In this document: in pieces, positions 1-9,302 of the stretch | Numbering within the stretch: position 1 is the first letter of the stretch | Layout: each line of letters starts with the position of its first letter | Origin: Terrihalobacillus insolitus | GTDB lineage: Bacteria; Bacillota; Bacilli; Bacillales; Amphibacillaceae | DNA length: 64,000 nucleotides | Direction of reading: 5' to 3' | Assembly: GCF_028416575.1 (NCBI RefSeq) | Contig: NZ_JAMQKB010000009.1 | Span: 61,954 to 125,953, forward strand | Program-made: the position numbers and the translations under genes | The notes under the pieces: generated by a model | The model's input: the letters and a program-made list of their open reading frames with translations, nothing else | Databases searched by the model: none | Told to the model about the DNA's origin: nothing

Positions 1-1
1 A

Positions 2-646
2 GCTGGTCGTGATGTTCTAGAAGCAGTGCAAATGAGTGTTAATCCGAAAGTAATTGAAACACCTTTTATTGCTGGTATCGCTATGGATGGAATTGAAGTA
101 AAAGCAAAAGCAAGAATTACAGTTCGAGCTAATATTGACCGACTTGTTGGTGGTGCAGGTGAAGAAACCATTATTGCGAGAGTTGGAGAAGGAATCGTTA
201 GTACAATTGGTAGTTCGGATAGTCACAGTAAGGTGTTAGAGAACCCGGATAGAATTTCCCACAATGTTCTTTCCAAAGGACTTGATGCAGGGACAGCATT
301 TGAAATCTTGTCAATCGATATTGCGGACATTGACATCGGTAAAAATATCGGTGCGATCTTGCAAACAGATCAAGCAGAAGCAGATAAAAATATTGCCCAA
401 GCAAAAGCAGAAGAACGTCGTGCAATGGCTGTTGCACAAGAGCAAGAAATGGTTGCAAAAGTTCAGGAAATGCGTGCTAAAGTTGTTGAAGCAGAAGCAG
501 ATGTACCACTTGCGCTTGCGGAGGCATTGCGATCAGGAAACATGGGTGTAATGGATTATATGAATTATAAAAACATCAATGCAGATACCGACATGCGCGA
601 TACGATAGGAAAACTTTCGAAAGACCAGAATGAAGAAGAGGAATAG
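2..646 (+). CDS. floA: Flotillin-like protein FloA, C-terminal part (cut by window edge)
   Basis: The reading frame is open from base 2, so the true start lies before the window; 214 residues are visible against about 330 for the family. FloA is a membrane-anchored scaffold of functional membrane microdomains. The N-terminal membrane hairpin is missing here. Visible are the end of the SPFH region and a long helical stretch rich in Ala, Glu and Lys (about residues 120-175), typical of the flotillin coiled coil, ending in an acidic tail. The order floA, small membrane protein, yqfC, yqfD, phoH matches B. subtilis. FloA is usually paired with an NfeD-type protein just upstream, which would be outside the window. 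Confidence 0.93.
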   Translation, partial: AGRDVLEAVQMSVNPKVIETPFIAGIAMDGIEVKAKARITVRANIDRLVGGAGEETIIARVGEGIVSTIGSSDSHSKVLENPDRISHNVLSKGLDAGTAFEILSIDIADIDIGKNIGAILQTDQAEADKNIAQAKAEERRAMAVAQEQEMVAKVQEMRAKVVEAEADVPLALAEALRSGNMGVMDYMNYKNINADTDMRDTIGKLSKDQNEEEE

Positions 647-674
647 GTTCATCTCGTAAAGGAGGTTTTTCGCA

Positions 675-1214
675 ATGGATCAACTAATTGAATGGATCTT
701 TGGAAATATATTTATTGTCGTTGCGCTCGTTGCTGGACTTCTAAGCCTTCTTCAAAAGGCTAATGAGAAAAACCAACGACAACATAAAAGACCAGATAGA
801 GACCCAATGCCATCTCCAACACCATCAGGAGAAATTTACAGACAACCAAATAGCCCAGAGGAAATGATCCCACCTCATCACAACATGGCAACGAACGAAA
901 AAGAAGATGTGGACTCAATGGAGACGGTCTACGAGCAAACTCAAGCACAGCTTGGGAAGGTTGAGAATAGGAGTAGAAATACTGAAAACGCAAATTCACA
1001 TATCGCACTTAGTGGTATTCATGATGGAATCTTGCATGATAGTAAGGCGAAAAACAAGAAAAACCTCAATGTTAAAAATAGACCTACTAGATTAAGGTTA
1101 GATAGACATCTCGATCGAAACGGTCTTGCGGAAAGCGTGATTATGGCAGAAGTACTTGGTGCTCCAAGAGCAAGGAATCCATATCGTGCCAATCGTCAAG
1201 TTAAAAACAGTTAA
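675..1214 (+). CDS. Single-pass membrane protein of unknown function
   Basis: A 179-residue protein starting 28 bases after floA with a good RBS (AAAGGAGG at about 659-666), so probably co-transcribed with it. One hydrophobic segment at about residues 10-27 is followed by a long polar tail rich in Pro, Asn, Glu and Lys that looks disordered. The last 35 residues are denser, with a segment reading EVLGAPRARNPY that looks like a conserved motif. It occupies the place of B. subtilis yqfB but I see no resemblance to it. By position it could be a partner of FloA in membrane microdomains; that is inference only. A repeat element and a strong terminator follow. Confidence 0.75.
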   Translation: MDQLIEWIFGNIFIVVALVAGLLSLLQKANEKNQRQHKRPDRDPMPSPTPSGEIYRQPNSPEEMIPPHHNMATNEKEDVDSMETVYEQTQAQLGKVENRSRNTENANSHIALSGIHDGILHDSKAKNKKNLNVKNRPTRLRLDRHLDRNGLAESVIMAEVLGAPRARNPYRANRQVKNS

Positions 1215-1221
1215 ATATGAA

Positions 1222-1300
1222 AGAGGATGTTCAATAAGGCACCAAATGATAAGCTGCGCATCTGTTTGTTTCTGATTTATCGACTTTTTGAACACGCACT
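1222..1300. repeat. Short palindromic repeat element, copy A
   Basis: Starts AGAGGATGTTCA and ends TTTTTGAACACGCACT. The inner flanks of both ends are inverted (TTCA..AAG against CTTTTTGAA). The left 40 bases, including a shared ACCAAATGATAAGC block, match copy B at 29184-29404, and the right 18 bases match its right end. At 79 bp it looks like an internally deleted or minimal form. No coding capacity. Confidence 0.75.
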
Positions 1301-1302
1301 TA

Positions 1303-1341
1303 AAAAAGCTTGATCTTTATACTAAAGATCAAGCTTTTTTT
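1303..1341 (+). terminator. Rho-independent terminator
   Basis: A long perfect stem (AAAAAGCTTGATCTTT with its complement at 1324-1340) and a 5-base loop, followed by a T run. It closes the floA transcription unit. The A run on the left side could let it act in both directions. Confidence 0.85.
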
Positions 1342-1441
1342 ATCTTTTTTTAGAGAGAAAGAAGGCAGCCTACGGACAATTTGAAGTTCTGATATTTTCA
1401 GTTATTTCATACATATGTGTGTGAGGGGAGGCATCGTAGAT

Positions 1442-1723
1442 ATGAGTAAATGGCAACAGCACATCGGCAACTGGCTTACGGAACACTTAGAGTTACCTTC
1501 TGATGTGGTCCTCGAACTACCAAGAATTACAACAATCGGGCAATTACACGTATATATTGAAAACCACCGAGGGATTGTTCTTTTTTCAGATCAAGAACTT
1601 CGTTTGAAAATGAAGCAAGGGTACTTAAAAATTGTTGGGGAGAACTTTGTATTAAAGATGATGCTCCCAGAAGAGATTTTATTAGAAGGGAAAGTAACGC
1701 AATTACTATTTATCAACGAATGA
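1442..1723 (+). CDS. yqfC: Sporulation protein YqfC
   Basis: A 93-residue protein of the YabP/YqfC sporulation family (known as mother-cell, sigma-E-controlled in B. subtilis; exact role unclear). It begins MSKWQQHIGNWL and continues with the beta-rich core typical of the family (LPRITTIGQLHVYIENH). The ATG at 1442 is chosen over the in-frame ATG at 1415 because GAGGGGAGG at 1423-1431 sits at the right distance and the family begins at this point. It is followed after 21 bases by yqfD, as in B. subtilis. Confidence 0.88.
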   Translation: MSKWQQHIGNWLTEHLELPSDVVLELPRITTIGQLHVYIENHRGIVLFSDQELRLKMKQGYLKIVGENFVLKMMLPEEILLEGKVTQLLFINE

Positions 1724-1744
1724 GGAAGGTTCGAGGGGGAAGCT

Positions 1745-2956
1745 ATGAAGCAAACACAGGGCGTTTTTTTTACGGGATATGTAACGATCCAAGTGAAAGG
1801 CCACCATCCTGAATTTTTTTTGAATTTCTGTATGAAGGAAAAGATACCCGCATGGAATATCAAAAAAATGGACAGGGAAACGGTTAAGTGTAACATTCGG
1901 ATACAAGATATTGAGCATATTAGAGTAATGAGAAGGAAAACACGTTATAAAATTACATTTGTGAACAAACACGGGTTTCCTTTCTTAACAAATAAATTTC
2001 TTAGGAGAAAACCTTTTATTACAGGTTTACTCCTCAGCTTTTTATTTGTAATGGTACTTTCTAATATTGTATGGGATATCGAAGTGAAAGGAGTAAACCC
2101 CGAAATCGAAAATGAAATTGTGGAAAAGTTAAATGATTATGGTATTCAGCCAGGATCAATGAAATTCACAGTAGGAAAACCTGGAAAGATACAACAAAAA
2201 TTGCTTAAAGATATTCCAGAATTGCTGTGGGTAGGTGTGACAGAAAAAGGGACAACCTATTATCTCGAAGGAGTCGAAAAAACAGTTGTTGAGGAAGAAG
2301 AGAAGAATGGACCGAACAACCTAATTGCCGCAAAAAAGGGTACGATAGTGGATATGTTTGTATCAAAAGGAAAGCCTATGGTTGAAGTGAATGATGTTGT
2401 AGAAAAAGGAGATCTATTAGTTTCTGCTAATATTGGGAAAGAAGAGGAGGATGAAGAAGGAAAAGCACAAGATCGGGAATTGGTTGGTGCTAAAGGTGAG
2501 GTTATCGCAGAAACTTGGTACAAGGTAAAGATGAATGTAGCTAAGTCGACCACATATGAGGTATTGACTGGAAATAAAGAAAAATCCTATTCGTTAAACA
2601 TAGCAGGGTTTACGATTCCAATTTGGGGATTTTTCTCTCCTGACTTTGCAAACGTAAAAACAGAAACGAATGAAAAACCGTTTCAATTTCTTAAATGGGA
2701 GCTACCTGTTGCTTTCGTAGAGACAACCATATATGAAAAGATTAATAAAAAGGAACAACGATCAGAACAAGAGGCAAGGAAGGTCGGCATTAAACAAGCG
2801 AGTCAAGATCTCCAGACGGAACTTGGAAAAAATGCTGTCGTATCATTCAAAAAAGTTTTGCACGAAAGTACAGAGAATGGTAAAGTTAAGTTAATCCTAT
2901 ACTTCAATGTTCGAGAAGATATTGCCAAAAACCAACCTATATCTCAAGGAGATTGA
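1745..2956 (+). CDS. yqfD: Sporulation membrane protein YqfD
   Basis: 403 residues, the usual size of the YqfD family, a mother-cell sporulation protein known to be needed for forespore engulfment-stage events. It has a soluble N-terminal part of about 90 residues, one clear transmembrane segment (about residues 92-112), then a long outer domain with a highly charged insert at about 230-245 (EEEDEEGK). The RBS GAGGGGGAAGC is just upstream. It overlaps the upstream sequence of phoH: the stop at 2954-2956 lies 2 bases before the phoH ATG, so translation is probably coupled. Function at the molecular level is not known. Confidence 0.9.
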   Translation: MKQTQGVFFTGYVTIQVKGHHPEFFLNFCMKEKIPAWNIKKMDRETVKCNIRIQDIEHIRVMRRKTRYKITFVNKHGFPFLTNKFLRRKPFITGLLLSFLFVMVLSNIVWDIEVKGVNPEIENEIVEKLNDYGIQPGSMKFTVGKPGKIQQKLLKDIPELLWVGVTEKGTTYYLEGVEKTVVEEEEKNGPNNLIAAKKGTIVDMFVSKGKPMVEVNDVVEKGDLLVSANIGKEEEDEEGKAQDRELVGAKGEVIAETWYKVKMNVAKSTTYEVLTGNKEKSYSLNIAGFTIPIWGFFSPDFANVKTETNEKPFQFLKWELPVAFVETTIYEKINKKEQRSEQEARKVGIKQASQDLQTELGKNAVVSFKKVLHESTENGKVKLILYFNVREDIAKNQPISQGD

Positions 2957-2958
2957 TT

Positions 2959-3924
2959 ATGCCAGAAGATTTAAAAATAACTGATTTAAACTTAGATAAT
3001 ACAAACGATGCATTGGCGTTATTTGGAACGGAAGACAAACATTTAAAGCAAATTGAAGAACTTGTAAATGTATCGATCGTTTCCAGAGGAGGACAAATGA
3101 ACCTCTCTGGTAACAAGGAGAATGTTGCTTTAGCAGAAGAAGTTTTGATGGCTCTTTTAAGCATTATTAAAAAGGGGATAACAATTTCAGAGCGAGATGT
3201 CGTTTATGCAGTTGAACTAGCAAAAAAGGGGAACATTAACCAGTTTGAAACACTATTTGAAGATGAAATAACGAAAAACGCAAAGGGTAAGTCAATTAGA
3301 GTTAAGACACTTGGTCAAAAGAATTACATTGCAGCTATTAAGGCTCACGATCTCGTATTTGGTATAGGCCCAGCTGGTACAGGAAAAACATATTTAGCTG
3401 TTGTAATGGCAGTTCATGCAATGAAACAGGGTACTGTTAAAAAAATTATTCTAACGCGTCCTGCTGTAGAGGCTGGGGAGAGCCTTGGATTTTTACCAGG
3501 TGATTTAAAGGAAAAGGTAGATCCATACTTAAGACCCTTGTATGATGCATTACATGATGTGCTAGGTAATGAGCACACAGTCCGATTGATAGAAAGAGGA
3601 ACAATAGAGATTGCCCCATTAGCTTATATGCGTGGTCGAACATTAGATGACGCCTTTGTTATTCTAGACGAGGCTCAGAACACGACACCTGAACAAATGA
3701 AAATGTTTTTAACCCGGCTCGGATTCGGATCCAAAATGGTCATTACTGGTGACATAACACAAATCGATTTACCTAAGGGTGTTAACTCTGGCTTAAAATC
3801 TGTTCAAGGACGTTTAGCCAACATTAATGGAATATCGTTTGAATATTTACAACAGTCGGATGTTGTACGACACCCACTTGTGCAAAAGATTATTCATGCT
3901 TATGAGCAAGACAAAGCAGAATAG
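2959..3924 (+). CDS. phoH: PhoH-like ATPase (PhoH/YbeZ)
   Basis: A 321-residue P-loop ATPase, related to the helicase superfamily 1 core and linked in many bacteria to YbeY and rRNA/RNA metabolism. Walker A is GPAGTGKT at residues 137-144; Walker B is VILDEAQN at about 234-241. An N-terminal KH-like region (about 20-75) precedes the ATPase. The ATG at 2959 has AAGGA 8 bases upstream; the TTG at 2953 is less likely. It sits directly after yqfD and two genes before ybeY, the partner expected from other bacteria. The role in phosphate starvation implied by the name is historical. Confidence 0.93.
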   Translation: MPEDLKITDLNLDNTNDALALFGTEDKHLKQIEELVNVSIVSRGGQMNLSGNKENVALAEEVLMALLSIIKKGITISERDVVYAVELAKKGNINQFETLFEDEITKNAKGKSIRVKTLGQKNYIAAIKAHDLVFGIGPAGTGKTYLAVVMAVHAMKQGTVKKIILTRPAVEAGESLGFLPGDLKEKVDPYLRPLYDALHDVLGNEHTVRLIERGTIEIAPLAYMRGRTLDDAFVILDEAQNTTPEQMKMFLTRLGFGSKMVITGDITQIDLPKGVNSGLKSVQGRLANINGISFEYLQQSDVVRHPLVQKIIHAYEQDKAE

Positions 3925-3971
3925 ATTGCTTATGAATGCATCCTAACTTGCAGATGGAAGAGCACATGATT

Positions 3972-4005
3972 AAGACCCTCCACACGCGTATGGGTCTTAT
4001 TTCTG
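3972..4005 (+). terminator. Weak terminator or attenuator after phoH
   Basis: A 7-bp stem AAGACCC/GGGTCTT with a 13-base loop, followed by a partly T-rich stretch (ATTTCTGTATT). It lies between phoH and pgpH and could lower read-through rather than stop it. Confidence 0.45.
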
Positions 4006-4060
4006 TATTATCCTAGTAGTGCAGTTTCAGGCGTGTTTTAGATAGTGGAGGTGAATCGTG

Positions 4061-6205
4061 ATGAAGAATAGGTGGAAATGGTTAAGGTCTTTTAGATTAA
4101 AACAGATGAAATGGCTAAATATATGGATGCCTTTGTTAATCATGGGGTTATTCTTCTTTGTGATTGCCATATCAAATGTCTATACAGAAACGTATGATAT
4201 TGAGCGTTTTAGTGAAGCCAACCAAACGATTCGTTCACCTTTAACTATTGAAAACAAAGACGAAACGGAAAGAAAATCACGTGAAGCGGTTGAGGCTGTA
4301 GAAGATAGATTTTCGATCTCAAGTGAGGTAACGCAAGAACGTGTCGGTTATGTTGAGGAATTATTCGCCGCGATAACAAAACTAGAGGAGCAAGAAAGTC
4401 AAGATGAAGGTAAGGAAGAGGACAGTGAACCACCCACTTCAACAGAAAAAGTACAAAATCTTCAGCAAATCTTGAACGCAGAAATAACAAAAAATTTAGA
4501 TCAAACATCGTTGTTGCGATTGGTTGAGGCTTCTTCTAATGAACGTTCGCTAGGAAAAGAGCTATTAACCACTTCTCTTTATGAAGCATTTAATGCAGGC
4601 GTTCGAACAGAAGATGTAGAAAGTACCAAAGAAGATTTAGCCCAGCAATTACGCTACTCAAGCCTAAATAACAAATTAAAAAATGTATTGATAAATGTAA
4701 GTAATTTTGCAGTTGTTGAAAATGCAACTTTTGATGTTGAGAAAACAGTAGAAGCAAGAAGGCAGGCGCTAAGCAATGTTGAACCTGTCATGATCCGTGC
4801 AGGGGAAGTAATTGTTAGGGAAGGACAAACCATTACGAATGAGATTTACGAAGACCTGGCACTTGTAGGATTATTAAATAATGATCGAAACATGTACCCT
4901 GTCATTGGATTGTTTATTTTGGTTGTCTTATTAATTGGGATTATCGGCTATGAAATGTATTGCCTTCATTTAAAGGGTCAACTTGATAGAGGAAAGGTTG
5001 CTTCCATCGTATTGGTTGGTTTATTACTTGTCAGTTTTATGAAAGTAGTTAGTTATTTTTCTACGCCAACAAGTCAATATTTTATCTTTGTCCCCGTTGC
5101 TACTGGTGGGATGTTGTTTAAAATACTTTTAAATGAGCGAACTGCTATCACTCTTTCTGGTGTTTACGCTATTTTAGGAAGCTTAATCTTTAACTCTGCC
5201 ATTCCTGGGTCATTAAATATGGAAGCTGGCATCTACTTCTTTCTTTCACAGCTCGCGGGAATTATATTTTTGATTAATGTAAAGGATCGCTCAGCTATTC
5301 TAAAAGCTGGTATTGGTATAACCGCTGTGAACATCTTGGTCGTACTCCTATTCCAGTTTTTATCTTTTGAAAAATACAGCTTAACGGATATTCTTATCCA
5401 AACCAGCTATGGTGTGTTGGCTGCATTTTTGTCAGCTGTCTTAGCCATTGGTCTTTTACCTTTTTTTGAAGCTACACTAGGAATTTTGTCAGATAGTAAA
5501 TTACTAACCTTATCCAGTCCTAACCATCCGTTACTACGAAAAATTTTAATTGAAGCGCCTGGTACCTATCATCACAGTGTCATGGTTGCAAACTTAAGTG
5601 AAGCTTCTTGTGAGGCAATTGGAGCAAATGGGCTATTAGCTAGAGTAGCCTCATATTATCATGATTTAGGAAAAACAGTACGACCGCACTATTTTATTGA
5701 AAACCAAATGGCAATAAAAAATCCACATGATTTTATTGAACCGATCCAGAGTGCCGAAATTATTATAAATCATCCGTATGATGGTGCAAATTTGTTAAAA
5801 AAACATCACATTCCGAAAGAAATAATAGATATTGCCGAACAGCATCATGGGACAACCTTACTGAAATATTTTTATTACAAGGAAAAAGAGCATAATAAAC
5901 AAATAAACGAAGCATTATACCGTTATCCTGGACCAAAACCTCAAACGAAGGAAGCGGCGATTGTCTGTATTTGTGATTCCGTTGAAGCTGCGGTACGTTC
6001 CTTGAAAGAACCAACAAAGAATAAAATAGAAGAAATTGTGACAAATATTATGAATGATCGTCTTATGGATGGTCAATTAAACGAAAGTCCGTTAACATTA
6101 AAAGAAATAGAACTGATTCATAAAGCAATTTGCGAAACGCTGAATGGAATTTTCCATACAAGAATCCAGTACCCGTCAAAGAAAAATATTAGGGAGGCTA
6201 ACTAA
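4061..6205 (+). CDS. pgpH: 7TM-HD cyclic-di-AMP phosphodiesterase PgpH (YqfF)
   Basis: 714 residues. Order of domains: N-terminal membrane anchor (about 25-45), a large extracellular 7TMR-HDED domain (about 50-275), seven transmembrane helices (about 285-470), and a cytoplasmic HD hydrolase domain. HD residues are visible in HHSVMVAN (about 503) and YYHDLGK (about 531-537). PgpH-type proteins hydrolyse cyclic di-AMP, which in these bacteria controls potassium and osmolyte transport. The ATG at 4061 fits GGAGGTG at 4047-4053 better than the GTG one codon upstream. The stop overlaps the ybeY start by one base (TAATG), showing translational coupling. Confidence 0.92.
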   Translation: MKNRWKWLRSFRLKQMKWLNIWMPLLIMGLFFFVIAISNVYTETYDIERFSEANQTIRSPLTIENKDETERKSREAVEAVEDRFSISSEVTQERVGYVEELFAAITKLEEQESQDEGKEEDSEPPTSTEKVQNLQQILNAEITKNLDQTSLLRLVEASSNERSLGKELLTTSLYEAFNAGVRTEDVESTKEDLAQQLRYSSLNNKLKNVLINVSNFAVVENATFDVEKTVEARRQALSNVEPVMIRAGEVIVREGQTITNEIYEDLALVGLLNNDRNMYPVIGLFILVVLLIGIIGYEMYCLHLKGQLDRGKVASIVLVGLLLVSFMKVVSYFSTPTSQYFIFVPVATGGMLFKILLNERTAITLSGVYAILGSLIFNSAIPGSLNMEAGIYFFLSQLAGIIFLINVKDRSAILKAGIGITAVNILVVLLFQFLSFEKYSLTDILIQTSYGVLAAFLSAVLAIGLLPFFEATLGILSDSKLLTLSSPNHPLLRKILIEAPGTYHHSVMVANLSEASCEAIGANGLLARVASYYHDLGKTVRPHYFIENQMAIKNPHDFIEPIQSAEIIINHPYDGANLLKKHHIPKEIIDIAEQHHGTTLLKYFYYKEKEHNKQINEALYRYPGPKPQTKEAAIVCICDSVEAAVRSLKEPTKNKIEEIVTNIMNDRLMDGQLNESPLTLKEIELIHKAICETLNGIFHTRIQYPSKKNIREAN

Positions 6206-6672
6206 TGCATATCGACTTTCATGATGAAACGAATTCGGTGGATGAATCAAAGGTAGACTTAATTCAGCGCTTATTGACTTATGCCGGAAAGCATGAGCAT
6301 GTATCACCAGAGGCAGAACTTTCTGTCAATTTCGTCGATAATCGAGAAATTCAGATTATTAACCGAAATTACCGACAAAAGGACAGTGTGACAGATGTTA
6401 TTTCTTTTGCCATGGAAGAAGAAGGAGATGGGGAAATGGAGATTAAAGGAGCAAATCTCCCCGTTTTATTAGGTGATATCGTCATATCGATTGACAAAGC
6501 AGAGGAACAGGCGACGGAATATGGTCATTCACTTGAACGTGAACTTGGTTTTTTGGCTTTGCACGGATTTTTACATCTACTTGGATACGATCATATGAAG
6601 GTTGAGGATGAAAAAAAAATGTTTGCAAAACAAGAGGAAATTTTATATGCCTTTGGACTCGAAAGAAATTAA
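6205..6672 (+). CDS. ybeY: Endoribonuclease YbeY (rRNA maturation)
   Basis: 155 residues, full family length. YbeY is a metal-dependent RNase involved in 16S rRNA 3' end maturation and ribosome quality control. The metal-binding signature H-x3-H-x5-H is intact: H120, H124 and H130 in HGFLHLLGYDH. The preceding SVTDVISFA-like strand is also present. It is coupled to pgpH by a 1-base overlap, and its 3' end overlaps the start of dgkA by 26 bases. Confidence 0.95.
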   Translation: MHIDFHDETNSVDESKVDLIQRLLTYAGKHEHVSPEAELSVNFVDNREIQIINRNYRQKDSVTDVISFAMEEEGDGEMEIKGANLPVLLGDIVISIDKAEEQATEYGHSLERELGFLALHGFLHLLGYDHMKVEDEKKMFAKQEEILYAFGLERN

Positions 6673-7027
6673 AAAAAAGCGTTTCGTTGGCCTCTCCTTT
6701 GCTTGGAATGGATGGAAGTATTCGTTAAAACATGAGCGCAACATAAAGATTCATACCGTAATCGGAGTAATCGCCATTAGTTTTGGTGTTTTTCTAAAAG
6801 TCAGTACGATTGAATGGTCCATACTTGTGTTGACGATTGGCTTTGTTTTTGCTATGGAGTTGTTAAACACTGCCATTGAAAGAATCTTGGATTATCTTTC
6901 CCCTGGAATTGATCCAATGGTAGGGTTGGTTAAGGATATTGCTGCAGCGGCTGTGTTCGTATCCGCCCTAACTTCCATTGTTGTTGGAATGATTATTTTT
7001 TTACCTAAGTTGATCTATTTGTTTTAA
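6647..7027 (+). CDS. dgkA: Undecaprenol kinase (DgkA family)
   Basis: 126 residues with three membrane segments (about 30-50, 54-75, 97-120). Members in Gram-positive bacteria phosphorylate undecaprenol, recycling the lipid carrier for cell wall polymers, rather than diacylglycerol. The family signature MELLNTAIER is at about residues 67-76. The ATG at 6647 is chosen because AGAGGA lies 8 bases upstream; longer starts further inside ybeY lack an RBS. In B. subtilis cdd follows here, but in this genome era follows directly. Confidence 0.9.
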   Translation: MPLDSKEIKKKRFVGLSFAWNGWKYSLKHERNIKIHTVIGVIAISFGVFLKVSTIEWSILVLTIGFVFAMELLNTAIERILDYLSPGIDPMVGLVKDIAAAAVFVSALTSIVVGMIIFLPKLIYLF

Positions 7028-7285
7028 TAGTGATGAACACCAGTACGTTTAATTGAAATTTGTATTTTTCTATTTTATACTACATTTCCCCGCGTAAACC
7101 CCTTTAACATTCCTTCTTCTCTTCTTCATCCTACCATCTTCCATGTCTATATTATTGTACGTTCAAAATATGCATCCACTTTTTGTTTTTTTTACGGATG
7201 TTTTGTCGAATACATGAACAATGCTCTTTTTTATAGTAAAATAAGGACAATATAGATCAAATGAACACTAGATGGAGGATACAAC

Positions 7286-8191
7286 ATGGATCACACATTT
7301 AAATCAGGCTTTATTTCCATAATCGGTCGACCAAACGTAGGAAAATCCACATTTATGAATCGCGTAATCGGCCAAAAAATCGCTATTATGAGTGATAAGC
7401 CACAAACAACAAGAAATAAGATACAAGGTGTTCTAACACAGGATGATGCACAAATAATCTTTATTGATACTCCTGGAATCCATAAACCTAAGCACAAGTT
7501 AGGAGATTTTATGGTGAAGGTTGCAGAAAATACATTAAACGAGGTTGATGCAATTCTTTTCATGATTAATGCAGCTGAAGGGTATGGAAGAGGAGATCAA
7601 TTTATTATGGAACGTCTTCAAAACATTAAAAAACCCGTATTTCTAATTATTAATAAAATAGATCAAGTACATCCAAATGATCTATTACCTTTAATCGAAA
7701 CGTATAAGGACAAATATCCATTTAAAGAAATTATCCCAATATCTGCATTAGAAGGAAATAATGTAGATCATCTACTTGAAGTAATCAAAGAAAATTTAGA
7801 TGTGGGACCTAAATATTATCCAGATGATCAAGTTACAGATCATCCAGAACGATTTATCATTACAGAACTAATCCGAGAAAAGGTATTACATCTTACAAGA
7901 GAAGAAATCCCTCATTCCATTGCAGTTGTTATGGAAAACATGGAACAAAGAGAGGGGTCGGGTGCCGTTTTTATCCAGGCTTCGATCATTGTCGAACGAA
8001 AATCTCAAAAAGGAATTATCATTGGTAAGCAAGGTTCTATGTTAAAAGAAATCGGCCAAAAAGCAAGAGCCGATATTGAAGCGCTTTTAGGAACAAAAAT
8101 TTATTTAGAGCTTTGGGTGAAGGTCCAGAAGGATTGGAGAAATAGACAAACACATCTCAACGAGTATGGTTTTAAAAATGATGACTACTGA
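7286..8191 (+). CDS. era: GTPase Era
   Basis: 301 residues, standard length. Era is an essential GTPase that binds 16S rRNA and helps 30S assembly. G1 is GRPNVGKST at residues 14-22, G3 is DTPG at about 61-64, G4 is NKID at about 126-129, and a C-terminal KH domain carries [15 protein letters not shown] at about 245-259. The RBS GGAGG is at about 7273. The 258-base gap before it holds no gene, so era probably has its own promoter; a TGAACA/TAAAAT pair at 7215-7242 (16-bp spacer) is the best but weak candidate. Confidence 0.96.
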   Translation: MDHTFKSGFISIIGRPNVGKSTFMNRVIGQKIAIMSDKPQTTRNKIQGVLTQDDAQIIFIDTPGIHKPKHKLGDFMVKVAENTLNEVDAILFMINAAEGYGRGDQFIMERLQNIKKPVFLIINKIDQVHPNDLLPLIETYKDKYPFKEIIPISALEGNNVDHLLEVIKENLDVGPKYYPDDQVTDHPERFIITELIREKVLHLTREEIPHSIAVVMENMEQREGSGAVFIQASIIVERKSQKGIIIGKQGSMLKEIGQKARADIEALLGTKIYLELWVKVQKDWRNRQTHLNEYGFKNDDY

Positions 8192-8305
8192 TCACTGGTA
8201 GTATTAAACATGGTAAATATTAAAACTCATGGTTCAATACATTCAGGAAATTCTATAGATAAGCACAATTATTTTAAACTGATATATAGAAAGGTGGGGT
8301 TTCTT

Positions 8306-8449
8306 GTGATCGACTTATCTTGGAAAGTCTTTAGTCAAACAGGAAACATAGAAACCTATTTACTCATGAAAGAGCTTGAAACTGTCTATGAAGAGGATGT
8401 AGCTCCAGAGGTGGAGGGAGAAAAAGCGGAATTAGACACTAAAATGTAA
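8306..8449 (+). CDS. yqzL: YqzL family small protein
   Basis: A 47-residue protein starting at a GTG with a good RBS (AAGGTGGGG at 8291-8299). The core DLSWKVFSQTGNIETYLLMKEL is close to the YqzL family, which lies between era and recO in Bacillus. The open frame extends upstream to 8210, but that part has no resemblance to the family and no suitable RBS, so it is left out. Function unknown. The acidic C-terminal tail is longer than the core. Confidence 0.85.
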   Translation: MIDLSWKVFSQTGNIETYLLMKELETVYEEDVAPEVEGEKAELDTKM

Positions 8450-8508
8450 TCTTTATGTAGTAGTGTTTTAAGATACATGTTGATTTGATATAGGGATGGG
8501 TGAACACC

Positions 8509-9252
8509 GTGTTTGAAAAAATGGAAGCAATTGTTTTACGAACACAGGATTATGGGGAAACACACAAAATTGTCACGTTATTAACAAAAGAAAGAGGTAA
8601 ACTTGGTGCCATTGCACGTGGTGCAAAGAAACCTAAAAGTAGAATGGCTGCGATAACGCAGCCATTCATTCATGGTGAATTTCTTGTACAGGTTGGTTCT
8701 GGCCTTGGTACGATCCAACAAGGAGATTTGGTCAATTCATTTAGAGCGATTAGGGAGGACATTGTAAAAACGGCATTTGCCTCCTATCTTGCTGAAATGA
8801 CAGATAAGCTAACCGATCAACATGAAAGAGATCCTTATTATTTCCAACAACTCGTCTATACTTATGACTGGATCGCCAAGGGCAAAGATCCCGAAATCTT
8901 GACGATTATCTATGAACTTAAAATGTTCAAAAAAGCAGGAATTGCCCCTATTCTTCATGCTTGTGCTAGCTGCGGAACTACGTCAGCACCCTTTTCTTTT
9001 TCTATTTCAGAAGGAGGGTTCTTATGTTCACGCTGTTTGCACGTTGATCAATACGCAGCCCCCTTGCAAAACCATCTTGTAAAACTGCTTCGAATATTTG
9101 CAAAAGTAGATATGGAGCAAATTGGGGAGATAACAGTTAAGAAAGAAAATAAGCTCAAGCTCCAAAAAATAATGGATGACTATTACGATAAGTATGGTGG
9201 TTCCTATCTTCGCTCTAAAAAATTCCTAAAGCAGCTAGATATGCTTCAATAA
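8509..9252 (+). CDS. recO: DNA repair protein RecO
   Basis: 247 residues. RecO loads RecA on SSB-coated DNA with RecF and RecR and anneals single strands. The N-terminal OB fold starts EAIVLRTQDYGETHKIVTLL, and a zinc-binding region carries four cysteines in CASC and CSRC at about residues 148-175. The GTG at 8509 places the protein start where the family begins, with AGGGATGG upstream; a GTG at 8500 overlaps the RBS and is rejected. It follows era and yqzL as in B. subtilis. Confidence 0.94.
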   Translation: MFEKMEAIVLRTQDYGETHKIVTLLTKERGKLGAIARGAKKPKSRMAAITQPFIHGEFLVQVGSGLGTIQQGDLVNSFRAIREDIVKTAFASYLAEMTDKLTDQHERDPYYFQQLVYTYDWIAKGKDPEILTIIYELKMFKKAGIAPILHACASCGTTSAPFSFSISEGGFLCSRCLHVDQYAAPLQNHLVKLLRIFAKVDMEQIGEITVKKENKLKLQKIMDDYYDKYGGSYLRSKKFLKQLDMLQ

Positions 9253-9259
9253 GTATGTG

Positions 9260-9288
9260 TTGACAAATGGAATCTTTTTCAGTAATAT
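9260..9288 (+). promoter_or_regulatory. Sigma-A promoter for the glyQS T-box transcript
   Basis: A perfect TTGACA (9260-9265) is separated by 17 bp from TAATAT (9283-9288). Transcription would start near 9295, just before the T-box leader. Confidence 0.85.
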
Positions 9289-9302
9289 TTAATACAAATT
9301 TA

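Noticed and set aside
1390..1415. Sigma-E-like promoter before yqfC (GATATT and CATACATA)
   Set aside because: The -10 fits partly but the spacer is about 11 bp rather than 13-15, so it is not annotated despite the expected sigma-E control.
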